A DNA stretch of 64,000 nucleotides from Angustibacter sp049994355 (GCF_049994355.1 NZ_CP188257.1:2046001-2110000), one strand, 5' to 3'. Positions 17,179 through 28,809 are shown, counted from the first letter of the stretch. Made by a program: numbers and translations. The notes: generated by a model not told the origin, from the sequence alone.

Positions 17179-18389
17179 GCGGGACCGCCGGCCGGGTCGC
17201 GCGCGCCGCCGCGGTCACCGCCGCAGTCGCTGGGGCCGCAGCGGTCAGCGCCGGCGGGTTGGCCGCGTACTTCACCCGCAGGGTGGTCACCCCGGACCAC
17301 GTCAAGCCGGACGACGTGGAGGTCGTCGCCGTCGACCTGGGCGCCGACCCGGCGTCAGTCACGCTGCGCCGCACGCCGGAGACCCAGGTCGAGGGCCGGT
17401 ACGGACTCTGGTGGGACGACCGTCGCGGCCACGCGCGGCTCGGCGGCGTGCTCGAACTGGACGACGACACCGTCGTCCGCCGGCTCGAGCAGGTAGAGCA
17501 TGGCGAGCTGCGGCCCGGACCGGCGCGCTGGAACCAGTACTACTTCAGCGGACCGCCCGCACAGAGCCTCGGCCTGGACTACCAGGACGTCGACCTGGAC
17601 ACCGACCTCGGCCCGATGCCTGCCTGGTTCGTGCCGGCCGGACCCGCGGACGGCCAGCCGCCGACCTCGACCTGGGCGGTGCTGGTGCACGGGCGGGGTG
17701 CGACCCGTGAGGAGTGCCTACGCGCCGTCCCGCCGTTGCACGCACTGGGGCTTCCCGTGCTGGTTCCCTCCTACCGCAACGACCTCGGTGCACCGAGTGA
17801 CCCGAGTGGTCGCTACCACCTGGGGGACAGCGAGTGGCGCGACGTCGAGGCCGCCGTGCTGTACGCGGTGGCGCAGGGCGCGCAGGACGTTGTGCTGCTC
17901 GGTTGGTCCATGGGTGGTGCCATCGTGCTGCAGGCCGCGACCCGGTCGTGGGTCTGCGACCGGGTGCGTGCCGTCGTCCTGGACGCGCCGGTGGTTGACT
18001 GGCACGCCGTCCTGGACCACCAGTCCCGGGCCAACCGGCTGCCCGCCGTCGTGACACGGTTCGGCCACCAGCTGATGCGTAACTCGTGGGGCCGGCGGCT
18101 GATCGGGCTCAAGCACCCCCTCGACCTGCGCCGCCTGGACTGGGTGTCGCGGGCCGCGGAGCTGCAGCTGCCGATCCTGCTGATCCACAGCGACGACGAC
18201 GAGTTCGTGCCGAACGGGCCCTCGCTGGCGCTTGCCGCGGCCCGCCCCGACCTGATCACCGTCGTGCCGTGGCAGGTCGCGCGGCACACCAAGGAGTGGA
18301 ACACCGACCCGCAGCGCTGGGATCGCGTGGTGAGCGAGTTCGTCCTCGAGCAGCTCGCCAGCCCGAAGGCGGTCGCGGTCAGCTCGTGA
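17175..18389 (+). CDS. Membrane-anchored alpha/beta hydrolase
   Basis: 404 residues. An N-terminal Ala-rich hydrophobic segment (~8-33) probably acts as a signal anchor. A poorly conserved region (~40-150) precedes the alpha/beta-hydrolase core: oxyanion region LVHGRGATREECLR, nucleophile elbow LLGWSMGGAIVLQ (Ser ~249), acid LLIHSDDDEFVPNG and a C-terminal His in VARHTKEWN. So the Ser-Asp-His triad is complete. The start is fixed by the ATGA overlap with the DoxX-like gene. The family fits extracytoplasmic esterase/peptidase-like hydrolases (S9/DUF1749-like); the substrate is unknown. Confidence 0.86.
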   Translation: MSGTAGRVARAAAVTAAVAGAAAVSAGGLAAYFTRRVVTPDHVKPDDVEVVAVDLGADPASVTLRRTPETQVEGRYGLWWDDRRGHARLGGVLELDDDTVVRRLEQVEHGELRPGPARWNQYYFSGPPAQSLGLDYQDVDLDTDLGPMPAWFVPAGPADGQPPTSTWAVLVHGRGATREECLRAVPPLHALGLPVLVPSYRNDLGAPSDPSGRYHLGDSEWRDVEAAVLYAVAQGAQDVVLLGWSMGGAIVLQAATRSWVCDRVRAVVLDAPVVDWHAVLDHQSRANRLPAVVTRFGHQLMRNSWGRRLIGLKHPLDLRRLDWVSRAAELQLPILLIHSDDDEFVPNGPSLALAAARPDLITVVPWQVARHTKEWNTDPQRWDRVVSEFVLEQLASPKAVAVSS

Positions 18390-18444
18390 GGTGGTGGTTC
18401 ACGGTGGCCATGCCGGTAGGGTAGGCGCACCGGAACGTCAGCGA

Positions 18445-19176
18445 TCAGGCTCGCGTCCAGCGGGTCAGAAGTGATCCGTCCGAACGCAGTGCGTGCGCCA
18501 GGCGCATCCTGGTCCGCAGTGGAGCGCCGGCGGCAACCCGCGGTCCGTGACCGCCCACCAGCAAGGGCGCCAGGCTCAGGCAGAGCTCGTCGACCAGGTC
18601 GGCCCGGCACAGGTCGTTCATCAGCTGAGGGCCGCCTTCGCAGAGCAGCCGGCGCAGCCCGCGTCCGGCCAGCTCCTCGGTGGCCGACACCAGGTCGACG
18701 CTGCCGCGACCGGCGCGCAGCACGTTGTGCGGCCCCAGCAAGGCGCCGAGTGCGGACACCGCGCCCGGGTCGGCGTCCTCGGTGGTGAGCACCATCAGCC
18801 CGCCGGCGCCCGGTGCGGCGTCCAGGACCTTCTCGGGCAGGTCCAGCGACCGGCTGACCAGGATCAGCAGGGGATGCTCGGCGAGGCCGTGCGCCTCGCG
18901 CACATCCGCCCACGCGTCCGGCGTCCGCAGTCGCCCGTAGCCCTCGTCCCGAGCGGTGCCGGCACCGATGACCACGGTGTCGCACAGCGCCCGCAGCGCC
19001 TCGAAGACGCGGTGGTCGGCGTCGTCGTTGATGCTGCCCGAGCGTCCGTCGTCCCCCGTGGCGGAACCGTCCAGGGTGGACACGAAGTTGGTCCGGACGA
19101 CGGCGCTCTCCCCGTTGCCCGGGTACTCGTAGAGGTCCGCGAGCTCTTCGTCGCTGAGTTCGTCGAGGTGGCGCAC
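18445..19176 (-). CDS. RibD-C-like pyrimidine/dihydrofolate reductase family protein
   Basis: A 243-residue NADPH-dependent reductase with the dihydrofolate-reductase-like RibD C-terminal fold. Blocks: VRTNFVSTLDGSATGDDG (substrate loop), VFEALRALCDTVVIGAGTAR (cofactor site), LLILVSRSLDLP and RRLLCEGGPQLMNDLCRADL near the end. Proteins of this form are annotated as pyrimidine reductases. Without a deaminase domain or other rib genes nearby, an authentic role in riboflavin synthesis is uncertain. Start GTG 19176; CAGACT 7 nt upstream may be a -10 box. It is divergent from zapE with a 40-bp gap. Confidence 0.85.
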   Translation of the reverse strand: MRHLDELSDEELADLYEYPGNGESAVVRTNFVSTLDGSATGDDGRSGSINDDADHRVFEALRALCDTVVIGAGTARDEGYGRLRTPDAWADVREAHGLAEHPLLILVSRSLDLPEKVLDAAPGAGGLMVLTTEDADPGAVSALGALLGPHNVLRAGRGSVDLVSATEELAGRGLRRLLCEGGPQLMNDLCRADLVDELCLSLAPLLVGGHGPRVAAGAPLRTRMRLAHALRSDGSLLTRWTRA

Positions 19177-19204
19177 CCTAGGAAGTCTGCCAGCGCTGAC
19201 GTCG

Positions 19205-19210
19205 TAGGGT
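19205..19210 (+). promoter_or_regulatory. -10 box TAGGGT of zapE
   Basis: TAGGGT lies 6 nt before the GTG start at 19217 and no Shine-Dalgarno is present. It supports a leaderless message. Confidence 0.4.
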
Positions 19211-19216
19211 CGTGCC

Positions 19217-20242
19217 GTGCCGGGACGACTCGCTGACCGTGACCCGCGCCCCGACCCGCAGCGGCTGCTCGACGACCTGGTGCCGCCGCCGCACTTCGCC
19301 GGGGTGAGCTTCGACGGCTACCGCCCGGACCCCGCCGAACCGAGCCAGCTGGCTGCCCTCGAGCGGCTGCGCGCGTTTGCTGGCGAGCTGACGGCCAGTG
19401 CCCAGCCGAGCGGACGACGCCTGCTGCGTCGGCCGCCGCGTCGGCCGGACGGGCTGCCCGGTATCTATCTGGACGGCGGGTTCGGGGTGGGCAAGACCCA
19501 CCTGCTGGCGTCCCTGTGGCACACCGCGCCCGCACCCAAGACGTTCGGCACGTTCGTCGAGCTCACCCACCTGGTGGGCGCCCTGGGCTTCGGTCAGGCC
19601 GTCGAACGGCTGTCTACCCGGCGACTGGTCTGCATCGACGAGTTCGAGCTGGACGACCCGGGTGACACCGTCCTGATGTCCACCTTGCTCGCCCGGCTGG
19701 TCGAGGCGGGCGTGCGGGTCGCGGCGACGTCCAACACGTTGCCGGACGCGCTGGGGGAGGGGCGCTTCGCCGCGGAGGACTTCCTGCGCGAGATCCAGGC
19801 GCTGTCGGCCCGGTTCGAGGTGCTGCGGATCAACGGTGAGGACTATCGGCACCGCGGGCTGGCTCAGGCGCCGGGGCCGGTCACCGACGAGCAGGCGCGT
19901 GCCTGGGCGCAGGGTGCGCCTGGGCGGACCTGCGACGAGTTCGACACCCTGTGCGCTCACCTGGCGACGGTCCACCCCAGCCGCTACGGCGCACTGGTCG
20001 ACGGCGTCCGCGGGGTCGCGCTGACCGGACTGCACCAAGTGAGCGACCAGAACGTGGCGTTGCGGCTCGTCGTGCTGGCCGACCGGTTCTACGACCGCGA
20101 TGTGCCGGTGGTGGTCAGCGGAGGCCGGTTGGCGGACCTGTTTACCCCGGACATGCTGCGCGGCGGCTACCGCAAGAAGTACCTGCGCACGCTGTCCCGG
20201 CTCACCGCGCTGGCTCGCGAGGCCGGCACAGCCCTCGGCTAG
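19217..20242 (+). CDS. zapE: ZapE/AFG1-family cell-division ATPase
   Basis: A 341-residue AAA+-like P-loop ATPase of the AFG1/ZapE family. In proteobacteria ZapE destabilises FtsZ polymers. Walker A is GGFGVGKTHLLASLWH (~97-112). Walker B is RLVCIDEFELDDPGDT, with the family-specific DEFxxxD. A sensor-like block is VAATSNTLPDALGEGRF and the C-terminal block is GGYRKKYLRTLSRL. Start GTG 19217. The 3' end overlaps convergent treZ by 4 bp (CTAG). The family is secure; the role in actinobacterial division is less established. Confidence 0.9.
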   Translation: MPGRLADRDPRPDPQRLLDDLVPPPHFAGVSFDGYRPDPAEPSQLAALERLRAFAGELTASAQPSGRRLLRRPPRRPDGLPGIYLDGGFGVGKTHLLASLWHTAPAPKTFGTFVELTHLVGALGFGQAVERLSTRRLVCIDEFELDDPGDTVLMSTLLARLVEAGVRVAATSNTLPDALGEGRFAAEDFLREIQALSARFEVLRINGEDYRHRGLAQAPGPVTDEQARAWAQGAPGRTCDEFDTLCAHLATVHPSRYGALVDGVRGVALTGLHQVSDQNVALRLVVLADRFYDRDVPVVVSGGRLADLFTPDMLRGGYRKKYLRTLSRLTALAREAGTALG

Positions 20243-22011
20243 GCCGCCGCGACCCGGACCACGGCGACGGCGTGCGGGCCGAGCTCGACGGTGGACTCGT
20301 GCAACGTCGTGGTGGCCGGGTCCCAGACGGCGACGGCGTCCATGGGCTCCGCGTCCATCGGGACCTGCTGCGCATGCTCGGCGAAGTTGGCCACCACACG
20401 CAGGTCGCCGCGTCGCACGCACAGCCACCCGGCGTCCTCGTCCAGGTCGACCGAGACATCGGCCAGGTGCCCGTCCGTCAGCACAGAAGCCTTGCGGCGC
20501 AACGAGATCAGCGCATGGTACCAGTCGAGCATGCGGGCATGGTCGCCGTGCCGCATCTCGTCCCAGCGCAGTACCGAGCGGTCGTGCGTCGAGCGGTCCT
20601 GCGGGTCCGGCACCTGCTCCGCCGTCCACCCGTGCTCGGCGAACTCCAAGCGTCGGCCGTCGCGAACCGCGGCGCCCAGAGCTGGATCGGGGAAGTCGGT
20701 GAAGTACTGCCAGGGAGTCGAGGCGGCCCACTCCTCACCCATGAAGATCATCGGGGTGAATGCCGACGTCATCACCAGCGCGGCGCCGATGGCCTGCTGC
20801 CCGGGGGTCAGCAGCGCGCCGATCCGCTCGCCGAGAGCGCGGTTGCCGATCTGGTCGTGCGTCTGCAGGTAACCCAGGAAGCGCCGTCCGTCGTGCGCCG
20901 CCGGGTCGACCGGGTTCCCCCAGTCGGCGCCGCGGAAGGACGACCAGCCACCGTCGTGCCGGAACACCCGGGTCAGGCACTGCGCGACCACCGGCAGCGG
21001 CCCGAAGTCCGCGTAGTACCCCTGCCGCTCGCCGGTCAGCGCGGCGTGCAGCGCGTGGTGCAGGTCGTCGCTCCACTGCGCGTCCATGCCGAGGCCGTCC
21101 TTCGCAGACGGCTCGACGGTGCGCGGGTCGTTCAGGTCGCTCTCCGCGACCAGCTCGAGCGGCCGCTCCAGCGCGTGCGACAGGATCCGCGTCTCGTCGG
21201 CCAGCTGGGCCAGCACGTGGGTGGGTGAGTCGTCGCGCAGCTCGTGCACGGCGTCCAGGCGCAGGACGTCGAGGTGGAAGTCGCGGAACCAGCGCAGCGC
21301 GTTGTCGACCAGCCAGCGCCGGACGGCCATGTTGCCCTCGCCGTCCAGGTTGAGTCCCTGGCCCCACGGCGTCTGGTGGTCGTCGGTGAAGTACGGGCCG
21401 AACCGGGCAAGGTAGTTCCCGCTCGGGCCGAGGTGGTTGTAGACGACGTCCAGTCCGACGGCCAGTCCGCGGGTGTGGCAGGCGTCCACGAAGCGCTGCA
21501 GCGCCTCGGGTCCGCCGTAGGCGTCGTGCACGGCGTAGGGGTGCACGCCGTCGTAGCCCCAGCCCCACTGGCCGTCGAAGGCAGCGACCGGCATCAGCTC
21601 GACGACGTCCGCGCCGAGCCCGGCCAGGTGATCCAGGTGCTCGATGGCCGCGTCCAACGTGCCCTCGTAGGTGAACGTGCCGACGTGCAGCTCGTAGATC
21701 ACCCCGCCCAGCAGCCCCTTGCCGCAACGGGTGCCCCGCCAGGCTTGGTCGTGCCAGGTGTGCTGCTCGGGGTCGAACACCCGGCTCGGCCCGTGCACGC
21801 CGTCCGGCTGCCAGGCACTGCGCGGGTCCGGGGTCAGCGGGCCGCCGTCCACCTCGAAGCCGTAGTCGGTGCCGTGCTCTGCCCACGGGCCGTCGTGGCG
21901 CCACCAACCGCCTTCGGAGCGAACCAGCGGCTGCGAGTCGCGCGTGCCCTTCGGGTCGGTCACGAGGTCGACGCGTCCGGCGTGCGGCGCCCAGACGGCG
22001 AAGCGGTGCAT
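20239..22011 (-). CDS. treZ: Malto-oligosyltrehalose trehalohydrolase
   Basis: Releases trehalose from the maltooligosyl-trehalose made by TreY, in the cytosol. It is 590 residues: an N-terminal beta-sandwich (~1-95; MHRFAVWAPHAGRVDLVTD) and a GH13 barrel. Catalytic blocks: GLDVVYNHLGPSGNY, the nucleophile Asp in DVLRLDAVHEL, the acid/base Glu in ELVAESDLNDPR, and YLQTHDQIGNRA. The start is ATG 22011 with AAAGG upstream; an in-frame extension to 22176 would cross the divergent PPK2 start. It is separated from treY and glgX by two unrelated genes, so it has its own promoter. Confidence 0.96.
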   Translation of the reverse strand: MHRFAVWAPHAGRVDLVTDPKGTRDSQPLVRSEGGWWRHDGPWAEHGTDYGFEVDGGPLTPDPRSAWQPDGVHGPSRVFDPEQHTWHDQAWRGTRCGKGLLGGVIYELHVGTFTYEGTLDAAIEHLDHLAGLGADVVELMPVAAFDGQWGWGYDGVHPYAVHDAYGGPEALQRFVDACHTRGLAVGLDVVYNHLGPSGNYLARFGPYFTDDHQTPWGQGLNLDGEGNMAVRRWLVDNALRWFRDFHLDVLRLDAVHELRDDSPTHVLAQLADETRILSHALERPLELVAESDLNDPRTVEPSAKDGLGMDAQWSDDLHHALHAALTGERQGYYADFGPLPVVAQCLTRVFRHDGGWSSFRGADWGNPVDPAAHDGRRFLGYLQTHDQIGNRALGERIGALLTPGQQAIGAALVMTSAFTPMIFMGEEWAASTPWQYFTDFPDPALGAAVRDGRRLEFAEHGWTAEQVPDPQDRSTHDRSVLRWDEMRHGDHARMLDWYHALISLRRKASVLTDGHLADVSVDLDEDAGWLCVRRGDLRVVANFAEHAQQVPMDAEPMDAVAVWDPATTTLHESTVELGPHAVAVVRVAAA

Positions 22012-22076
22012 GGGTGCGAGCCTTTCACAGGGCGCGCACCATGGCCCGCAGAGGTCCGCGCTGACATGATCTGGCG

Positions 22077-22946
22077 ATGGTCCCTGAGGCGAGTGGCGAC
22101 GACGGTCGCGACGGCGTCCGCCTGTCCGACCTGCTGCGGGTCGAGAAGGGCTTCCGGCTTGAGGAGGTCGGCTCACGGAGCACGCCGGGTTTCGCCGGCG
22201 GCAAGGCGGCGGGCCGGACGGCGTTGCGGGCGGGCACCGAGCCCTTCGCGGAGCTCCAGGAGCGCCTGTTTGCCGAGAGCCGGTTCGGCGGCGAGCGGTC
22301 GGTGCTGCTGGTCCTGCAGGGCATGGACACCGCGGGTAAGGGCGGCATCGTGCGGCATGTCGTGGGTGCGGCGGATCCGCAGGGCGTCCGGCACACGGCG
22401 TTCAAGGCGCCCACGAGCGGGGAGCGCGCCAGGGGCTTCCTGTGGCGGATCCGCCGGGCGTTGCCGGAGCCGGGGGAGATCGGGGTCTTCGACCGCTCGC
22501 ACTACGAGGACGTGTTGATCGCCCGGGTGCAGGGACTGGTGCCACGGGCCACCTGGGTCGCCCGCTTCGACTCCATCAACGCCTTCGAGGCCGAGGTGGC
22601 TGCGCGCGGCACGACCATCGTCAAGGTGATGCTGCACCTCGGACGCAAGGAGCAGCGTTCGCGGTTGACCCGGCGGCTCGGTCGCCCGGACAAGTACTGG
22701 AAGTACAGCCCCACCGACGTCGATGCCCGGCTGCTCTGGGACGACTACCAGCAGGCGTACCAGGACGCGTTGACGCGCTGCTCGACCGACCTGGCGCCGT
22801 GGTACGTCGTGCCGGCGGACCGTAAGTGGTACGCGCGGTGGGCCGTTCAGCAGCTGCTGCTCGAGCACCTGCAGGCACTCGACCCGCAGTGGCCGGCCGC
22901 GGCCTTCGACGTGGCTGCGGAACGCGCTCGCCTCGCCGCCACCTGA
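22077..22946 (+). CDS. ppk2: Polyphosphate kinase 2 family protein (first copy)
   Basis: A polyphosphate-dependent nucleotide phosphotransferase, 289 residues, a size typical of single-domain PPK2. Walker A is LLVLQGMDTAGKGGIVRH (~80-97). The lid and Walker B region is GVFDRSHYEDVLIARV, with the conserved Asp-Arg. RLTRRLGRPDKYWKYSPTD is the lid/polyP-binding block. It transfers phosphate from polyP to NDP or NMP; class I versus II/III cannot be settled by eye. The start ATG 22077 follows CATGAT at 6 nt (possible leaderless). It is inserted in reverse orientation between treZ and treY. A second PPK2 lies at 51.1 kb and is quite different in sequence. Confidence 0.92.
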   Translation: MVPEASGDDGRDGVRLSDLLRVEKGFRLEEVGSRSTPGFAGGKAAGRTALRAGTEPFAELQERLFAESRFGGERSVLLVLQGMDTAGKGGIVRHVVGAADPQGVRHTAFKAPTSGERARGFLWRIRRALPEPGEIGVFDRSHYEDVLIARVQGLVPRATWVARFDSINAFEAEVAARGTTIVKVMLHLGRKEQRSRLTRRLGRPDKYWKYSPTDVDARLLWDDYQQAYQDALTRCSTDLAPWYVVPADRKWYARWAVQQLLLEHLQALDPQWPAAAFDVAAERARLAAT

Positions 22947-22963
22947 CCCGGCCCCCGCGACAT

Positions 22964-23027
22964 CCACTTGTGATGGGTTGCCGGGGTGTCAAAGGCCTCT
23001 GAGACCCCGACAACCCATCATGAGTGG
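22964..23027. repeat. 64-bp hairpin repeat, left copy
   Basis: An imperfect palindrome. It begins CCACTTGTGATGGGTT and ends AACCCATCATGAGTGG; the inner arms TGATGGGTTG/CAACCCATCA pair perfectly. It lies between the convergent PPK2 and DUF559-like genes and could act as a bidirectional terminator. It is related in length and sequence (about 46 of 64 aligned positions, counted by hand) to the hairpin at 24042-24105 on the other side of the DUF559-like gene. Confidence 0.8.
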
Positions 23028-23031
23028 GCGG

Positions 23032-23988
23032 TCACCAGCGCAGCGGCCGCTTCGGGTCGTGAAACCAGATCGATCGCAGCGTGTTCGGCGCCTCCAGCCC
23101 GATGGCCTGAGCCATCTCGTGCAGTGCCCGTTCCCGAGCCGAGTGCCGGGCCACGGTGAAGCGGTCATATCGAAGGACCGGAACCTGGTTGCTCAGCACG
23201 ATCCGGTTCTCCCGTCGGTTGTCTGCATGCCGCTGCAACGCCTCCTCGTGATAGACCCCGTCGTACTCGACGGCCGCGTCCCGCCTGCCGACCAGGTACA
23301 GATCGAGGACGGCGAGAAGCGAGTCCCCGCGGTAGTACGGCAGGTTCACGTACGGCTCCGGAAGCCCGCCCAGCACCGCCACCATCCGCAGGCGCGACTC
23401 ACCCGGTGACGCCGCGCGTGAGCTCGCGTGCTCGAGACAGCGTCGAACCTCGTCCACCCCGGGCCAACGACGATGGCCGTCGACGTAGGCGTAGAACCAC
23501 GGAAGCTCCAGCAGTCCGGCCCGGGCGAACGCGTCCGCGACCACGACGGCCTCGACGACGCACGCGCGACGCATCAGCTGGAAGGCAGTGCGCATCGGCG
23601 AGGTGCAGCGCAAACCGCGGGCCGTCACGACGTCCGAGGCCTGCAGGACGAGTCGACGGGAGGAGTCGAGGGACGGCCCAGGCCGAGCACGACCGCGTTC
23701 GACGGCCCACTGCAGCGGAAGCGGCGCACCCGGCGCGGGCTGCCAGATGCCGTGCGCCCAGGCAGCCAGCAGGTCCGTGGCTACGGCGTCCGCAGGCAGG
23801 ACGAGCTTGACCGCGGCCAGCCGGACGTCGTCGTCCACCGGCATCGACGCGTGGCAGTAGACGCCACGAAGCAGCCGCGTCCAGGACCGGCCACGCAGCA
23901 TGTCAGCGGTGACACCAGCCCGTCGGGCCGATGCCACGGTGATCGGGCCGACGAGCAGCTCCGGTGGGACGTGAGGTCTGATCGGCAT
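23032..23988 (-). CDS. AbiEi-like winged-helix plus DUF559 (VSR-type nuclease fold) protein
   Basis: A 318-residue protein. The N-terminal ~60 residues (PITVASARRAGVTADMLRGR, then SWTRLLRGVYCH) match the winged-helix head common to AbiEi-type antitoxin-like proteins. The C-terminal ~110 residues match DUF559, a very-short-patch-repair-like PD-(D/E)XK fold: SLLAVLDLYLVGRRDAAVEYD, with the Glu-Tyr-Asp of the putative metal site, then ADNRRENRIVLSNQVPVLRYD. Start chosen at ATG 23988; an upstream ATG (24045) would lie in a hairpin repeat. No toxin partner is next to it. Such genes are numerous in actinobacteria and their activity is unproven. It splits treY from treZ. Confidence 0.75.
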   Translation of the reverse strand: MPIRPHVPPELLVGPITVASARRAGVTADMLRGRSWTRLLRGVYCHASMPVDDDVRLAAVKLVLPADAVATDLLAAWAHGIWQPAPGAPLPLQWAVERGRARPGPSLDSSRRLVLQASDVVTARGLRCTSPMRTAFQLMRRACVVEAVVVADAFARAGLLELPWFYAYVDGHRRWPGVDEVRRCLEHASSRAASPGESRLRMVAVLGGLPEPYVNLPYYRGDSLLAVLDLYLVGRRDAAVEYDGVYHEEALQRHADNRRENRIVLSNQVPVLRYDRFTVARHSARERALHEMAQAIGLEAPNTLRSIWFHDPKRPLRW

Positions 23989-24041
23989 CAGCCAAGCATG
24001 GACACCAACGCCCGAACGGCGCGGCCGTCGTCCACAGGGCT

Positions 24042-24105
24042 CCACTTGTGACGGGTTTTGGGGGTCTCAGCGCCGCGTGAGACCCCCAAAGCGCTTCACG
24101 AGTGC
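24042..24105. repeat. 64-bp hairpin repeat, right copy
   Basis: It begins CCACTTGTGACGGGTT. The central arms TTTGGGGGTCTCA and TGAGACCCCCAAA are perfectly complementary around an 8-nt loop, and the outer arms pair partially and end CACGAGTGC. Same length and outer consensus as the copy at 22964-23027. It sits upstream of the DUF559-like gene and downstream of treY, so it may also terminate the glgX-treY transcript. Confidence 0.8.
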
Positions 24106-24108
24106 AAG

Positions 24109-24164
24109 GCCCGGAGGGGAGAGCCCGGAGGGGAGAGCCCGGAGGGGAGAGCCCGGAGGGGAGG
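24109..24164. repeat. 14-bp tandem repeat, four copies
   Basis: Four head-to-tail copies of GCCCGGAGGGGAGA (last copy ends GG) lie between the treY stop and the right hairpin. Non-coding; probably replication slippage. Confidence 0.85.
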
Positions 24165-24172
24165 GTCGAGTG

Positions 24173-26643
24173 TCAGGTGCGGAGGAGGAGGGCGACGGGC
24201 AGGCCGGCCAGCAGCTCGGCGAGCGGGACGGCGCCGCCGTCCACCTCGCGTCCGGTGAGCACGTCCCGCCACCGGTCCTCGGGCAGGCTCACGGTGTGCG
24301 CGCGCCAGCCGCCGTACTGGTGCAGCGAGTCGGCCAGCCGGGTGACCACCGCCACAGCCCGGACCTGATCGCCCGCGCCGCGACCGAAGGCCACCGCGTT
24401 GCCGGTGGTGGTCGCCAGCGGGATGTAGGTGGCGTCCGGGCCGACGAACCAGTCCGGGTGCGCGGCCCGCATCCGCAGCGCCCGCGAGGTGACCAGCAGC
24501 TTCTCGTCGTCCAGGTCCCTCGGGCCGGACCCGCCGTCCAGTGCGCGCAGCCGCGCGGTGCGGTCGGCATAGTCGACCGGACGCCGGTTGTCCGGGTCGA
24601 CCAAGGACAGGTCCACCAGCTCGGAGCCCTGGTAGACGTCCGGCACGCCGGGCGCCATCAGCTGCAGCAGCTTCTGCCCGAGCAGCCCGGCCCGGAACGA
24701 CTCGTGCGTCTGTTCCGCCCACCCGGCGAGCAACGCCAGCACGTCCGGATCGGCCAGCACGCCGTCCACGTAGGCGTGCAGCGCCGACTCGTAGGCCTCG
24801 TCCGGCGACGTCCAGCTGGTGCGCGTCTTGGCCTCGCGCGCAGCCTTCTCGACGTAGGCGTGCAGCCGGTCAGCGCTGATCGGCCCGTCGGACGGCGACC
24901 AGGTGCCGACCAGGGTCTGCCACACCAGGTACTCCGTGGCGCCGTCCAGCTGTGTCTGCCGGTAGGGCGCCGACGTCTCGTGGAGGTCGCGCACGGTCGC
25001 GGTCCACTCGGCCGGCCGCTCGGACACCACTGCCAGCCGCGCCCGCACGTCCTCGGCCCGCTTGGTGTCGTGTGTCGACAGCGTCGTCATGCCCAGCGGC
25101 CAGGTTCGCTGCAGTCGCCCCAAGAACGCGTGCAGCTCCTCCGGGGCGACGCCGAAGTGGTCCGGGTCACCGCCGACCTCGTTCAGTCCGACCAGGCGGA
25201 ACCAGCGGTAGAAGGCGGTGTCCTCGATGCCCTTGGCCATCACCGGACCGCAGGTCTGCTGGAACCGGACGACGAGCTCGGCCCGGCGCGGGTCCGCGCG
25301 GGTGGGTTCGGGGCCGCGGCCGAGCACCAGCTCACGGACCAGCTCGAGCGTGTCGTGCTCGTGCTCGGCCAGGTGGGCCCGGGCTCGCTCGGCCGCCTCG
25401 CCAAGCGCCGCGACGGACTCGGCGGGCGCGCCGTCGGGGTCTCCCGGGACGACGTACGCGCGGTAGCGGTCCATCGCGACCAACAGCTCGGTGACCGCGT
25501 CGAGCAGCCCGCGCCGGGTGTGGTCGCGCATCCGGACGTCGTCGTGGCAGATCGCGGCCAGCAGGTCGACCAGCCGGTGCACCTCCGCGTACTGGCCGCC
25601 GGCGACCACCTCGCGCTTGGCCCGCTCGACGACGGCCGGCAGACCGGTGCTGTCCCCGCTCACCTCGGCCAGTAGCGCGGACAGCGGTGCTGCACCCGCA
25701 GGGTCGACGAAGATGCCGCCGACCCGCCACAGCACGTCGTAGCCGGTCGTGCCGGCACACTGCCAGTCGCGCGGCAACCGTTCGTCGCCCTCGAGGATCT
25801 TCTCCACCACGACCCAGGCGTGCTCGGTGGCGGCGGCCAGCTCGGCCAGGTACCCGCGCGGGTCGGCCAGACCGTCCGGGTGATCGATCCGCAGGCCGTC
25901 CACCGCACCCGAGGCGACCAGGTCGAGCAGCAGCCGATGGGTCGCCTCGAACACCTCCGGCCGCTCGACCCGCACGGCGGCCAGGGTGTCCACGTCGAAG
26001 AAGCGCCGGTAGTTCAGCTCCTCGTCGGCCACCCGCCAGTGCGCCAGCCGGTACCACTGCCGGTCCACCAGCTCGTCCAGGGGCAGGCCCTCGGTGCCGG
26101 GTCGCAACGGGAACTGGTGGTCGTAGTACCGCAGCACCAGCTCGTCGCCGGCCGCGCCGCCGGAGTGGTCGAGTCGCAGCTCTCGGTCATCCAGGACCTG
26201 GCCGATCCGCTGGCCCAGGACGGGCATCAGCACCGCGCGGTCCGGCACCGACCAGTCGACGTCGAACCAGCCGGCGAACGGCGATCCCGGTCCGTCGCGC
26301 AGCACCGACCACAGCTGGGCGTTCAGGTACGCCGGGGTGGGCACCGTCATGTGGTTCGGCACGACGTCCACGACCGCACCGAGCCCACGCTCGCGCAGCG
26401 CCGTGCTGAGCCGGTCGAACCCGGCCCGGCCGCCCGCCTGCGCGCTGAGCCGTGAGTGGTCGACCACGTCGTAGCCATGCGTCGATCCGGGCGCCGCCTG
26501 CAGCACGGGGGAGAGGTACGCGTGGGACACCCCCAGCTCGGCCAGGTAACCGGCCTGCGCCGCCGCGTCGTCGAAGCCGAACCCCTCGTGCAGCTGGAGC
26601 CGGTAGGTGGACGTCGGGCTGGCCGGCCGGGCGGCGGGCTCGG

Positions 26644-26647
<4 letters not shown>
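24173..26647 (-). CDS. treY: Maltooligosyl trehalose synthase
   Basis: Isomerises the reducing-end alpha-1,4 bond of maltodextrins to alpha,alpha-1,1, making maltooligosyl-trehalose for TreZ. An 824-residue GH13 enzyme. STYRLQLHEGFGFDDAAA is the diagnostic N-terminus. VVDVVPNHMTV, the nucleophile Asp in VDGLRIDHPDGLADPRGY, the acid/base Glu in AWVVVEKILEGDE, and TLSTHDTKRAEDVRAR are catalytic blocks. The start at 26647 is fixed by the ATGA overlap with glgX; the ORF reaches 26665. Glycogen released by GlgX would feed it directly. Confidence 0.97.

Positions 26648-28809
<2,162 letters not shown>

Noticed and set aside
23032..23988. Two-gene type IV toxin-antitoxin system
   Set aside because: Only the AbiEi-like head is present; no AbiEii nucleotidyltransferase partner is adjacent.
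24109..24164. CRISPR-like array
   Set aside because: Units are 14 bp with no spacers; it is a simple tandem repeat.
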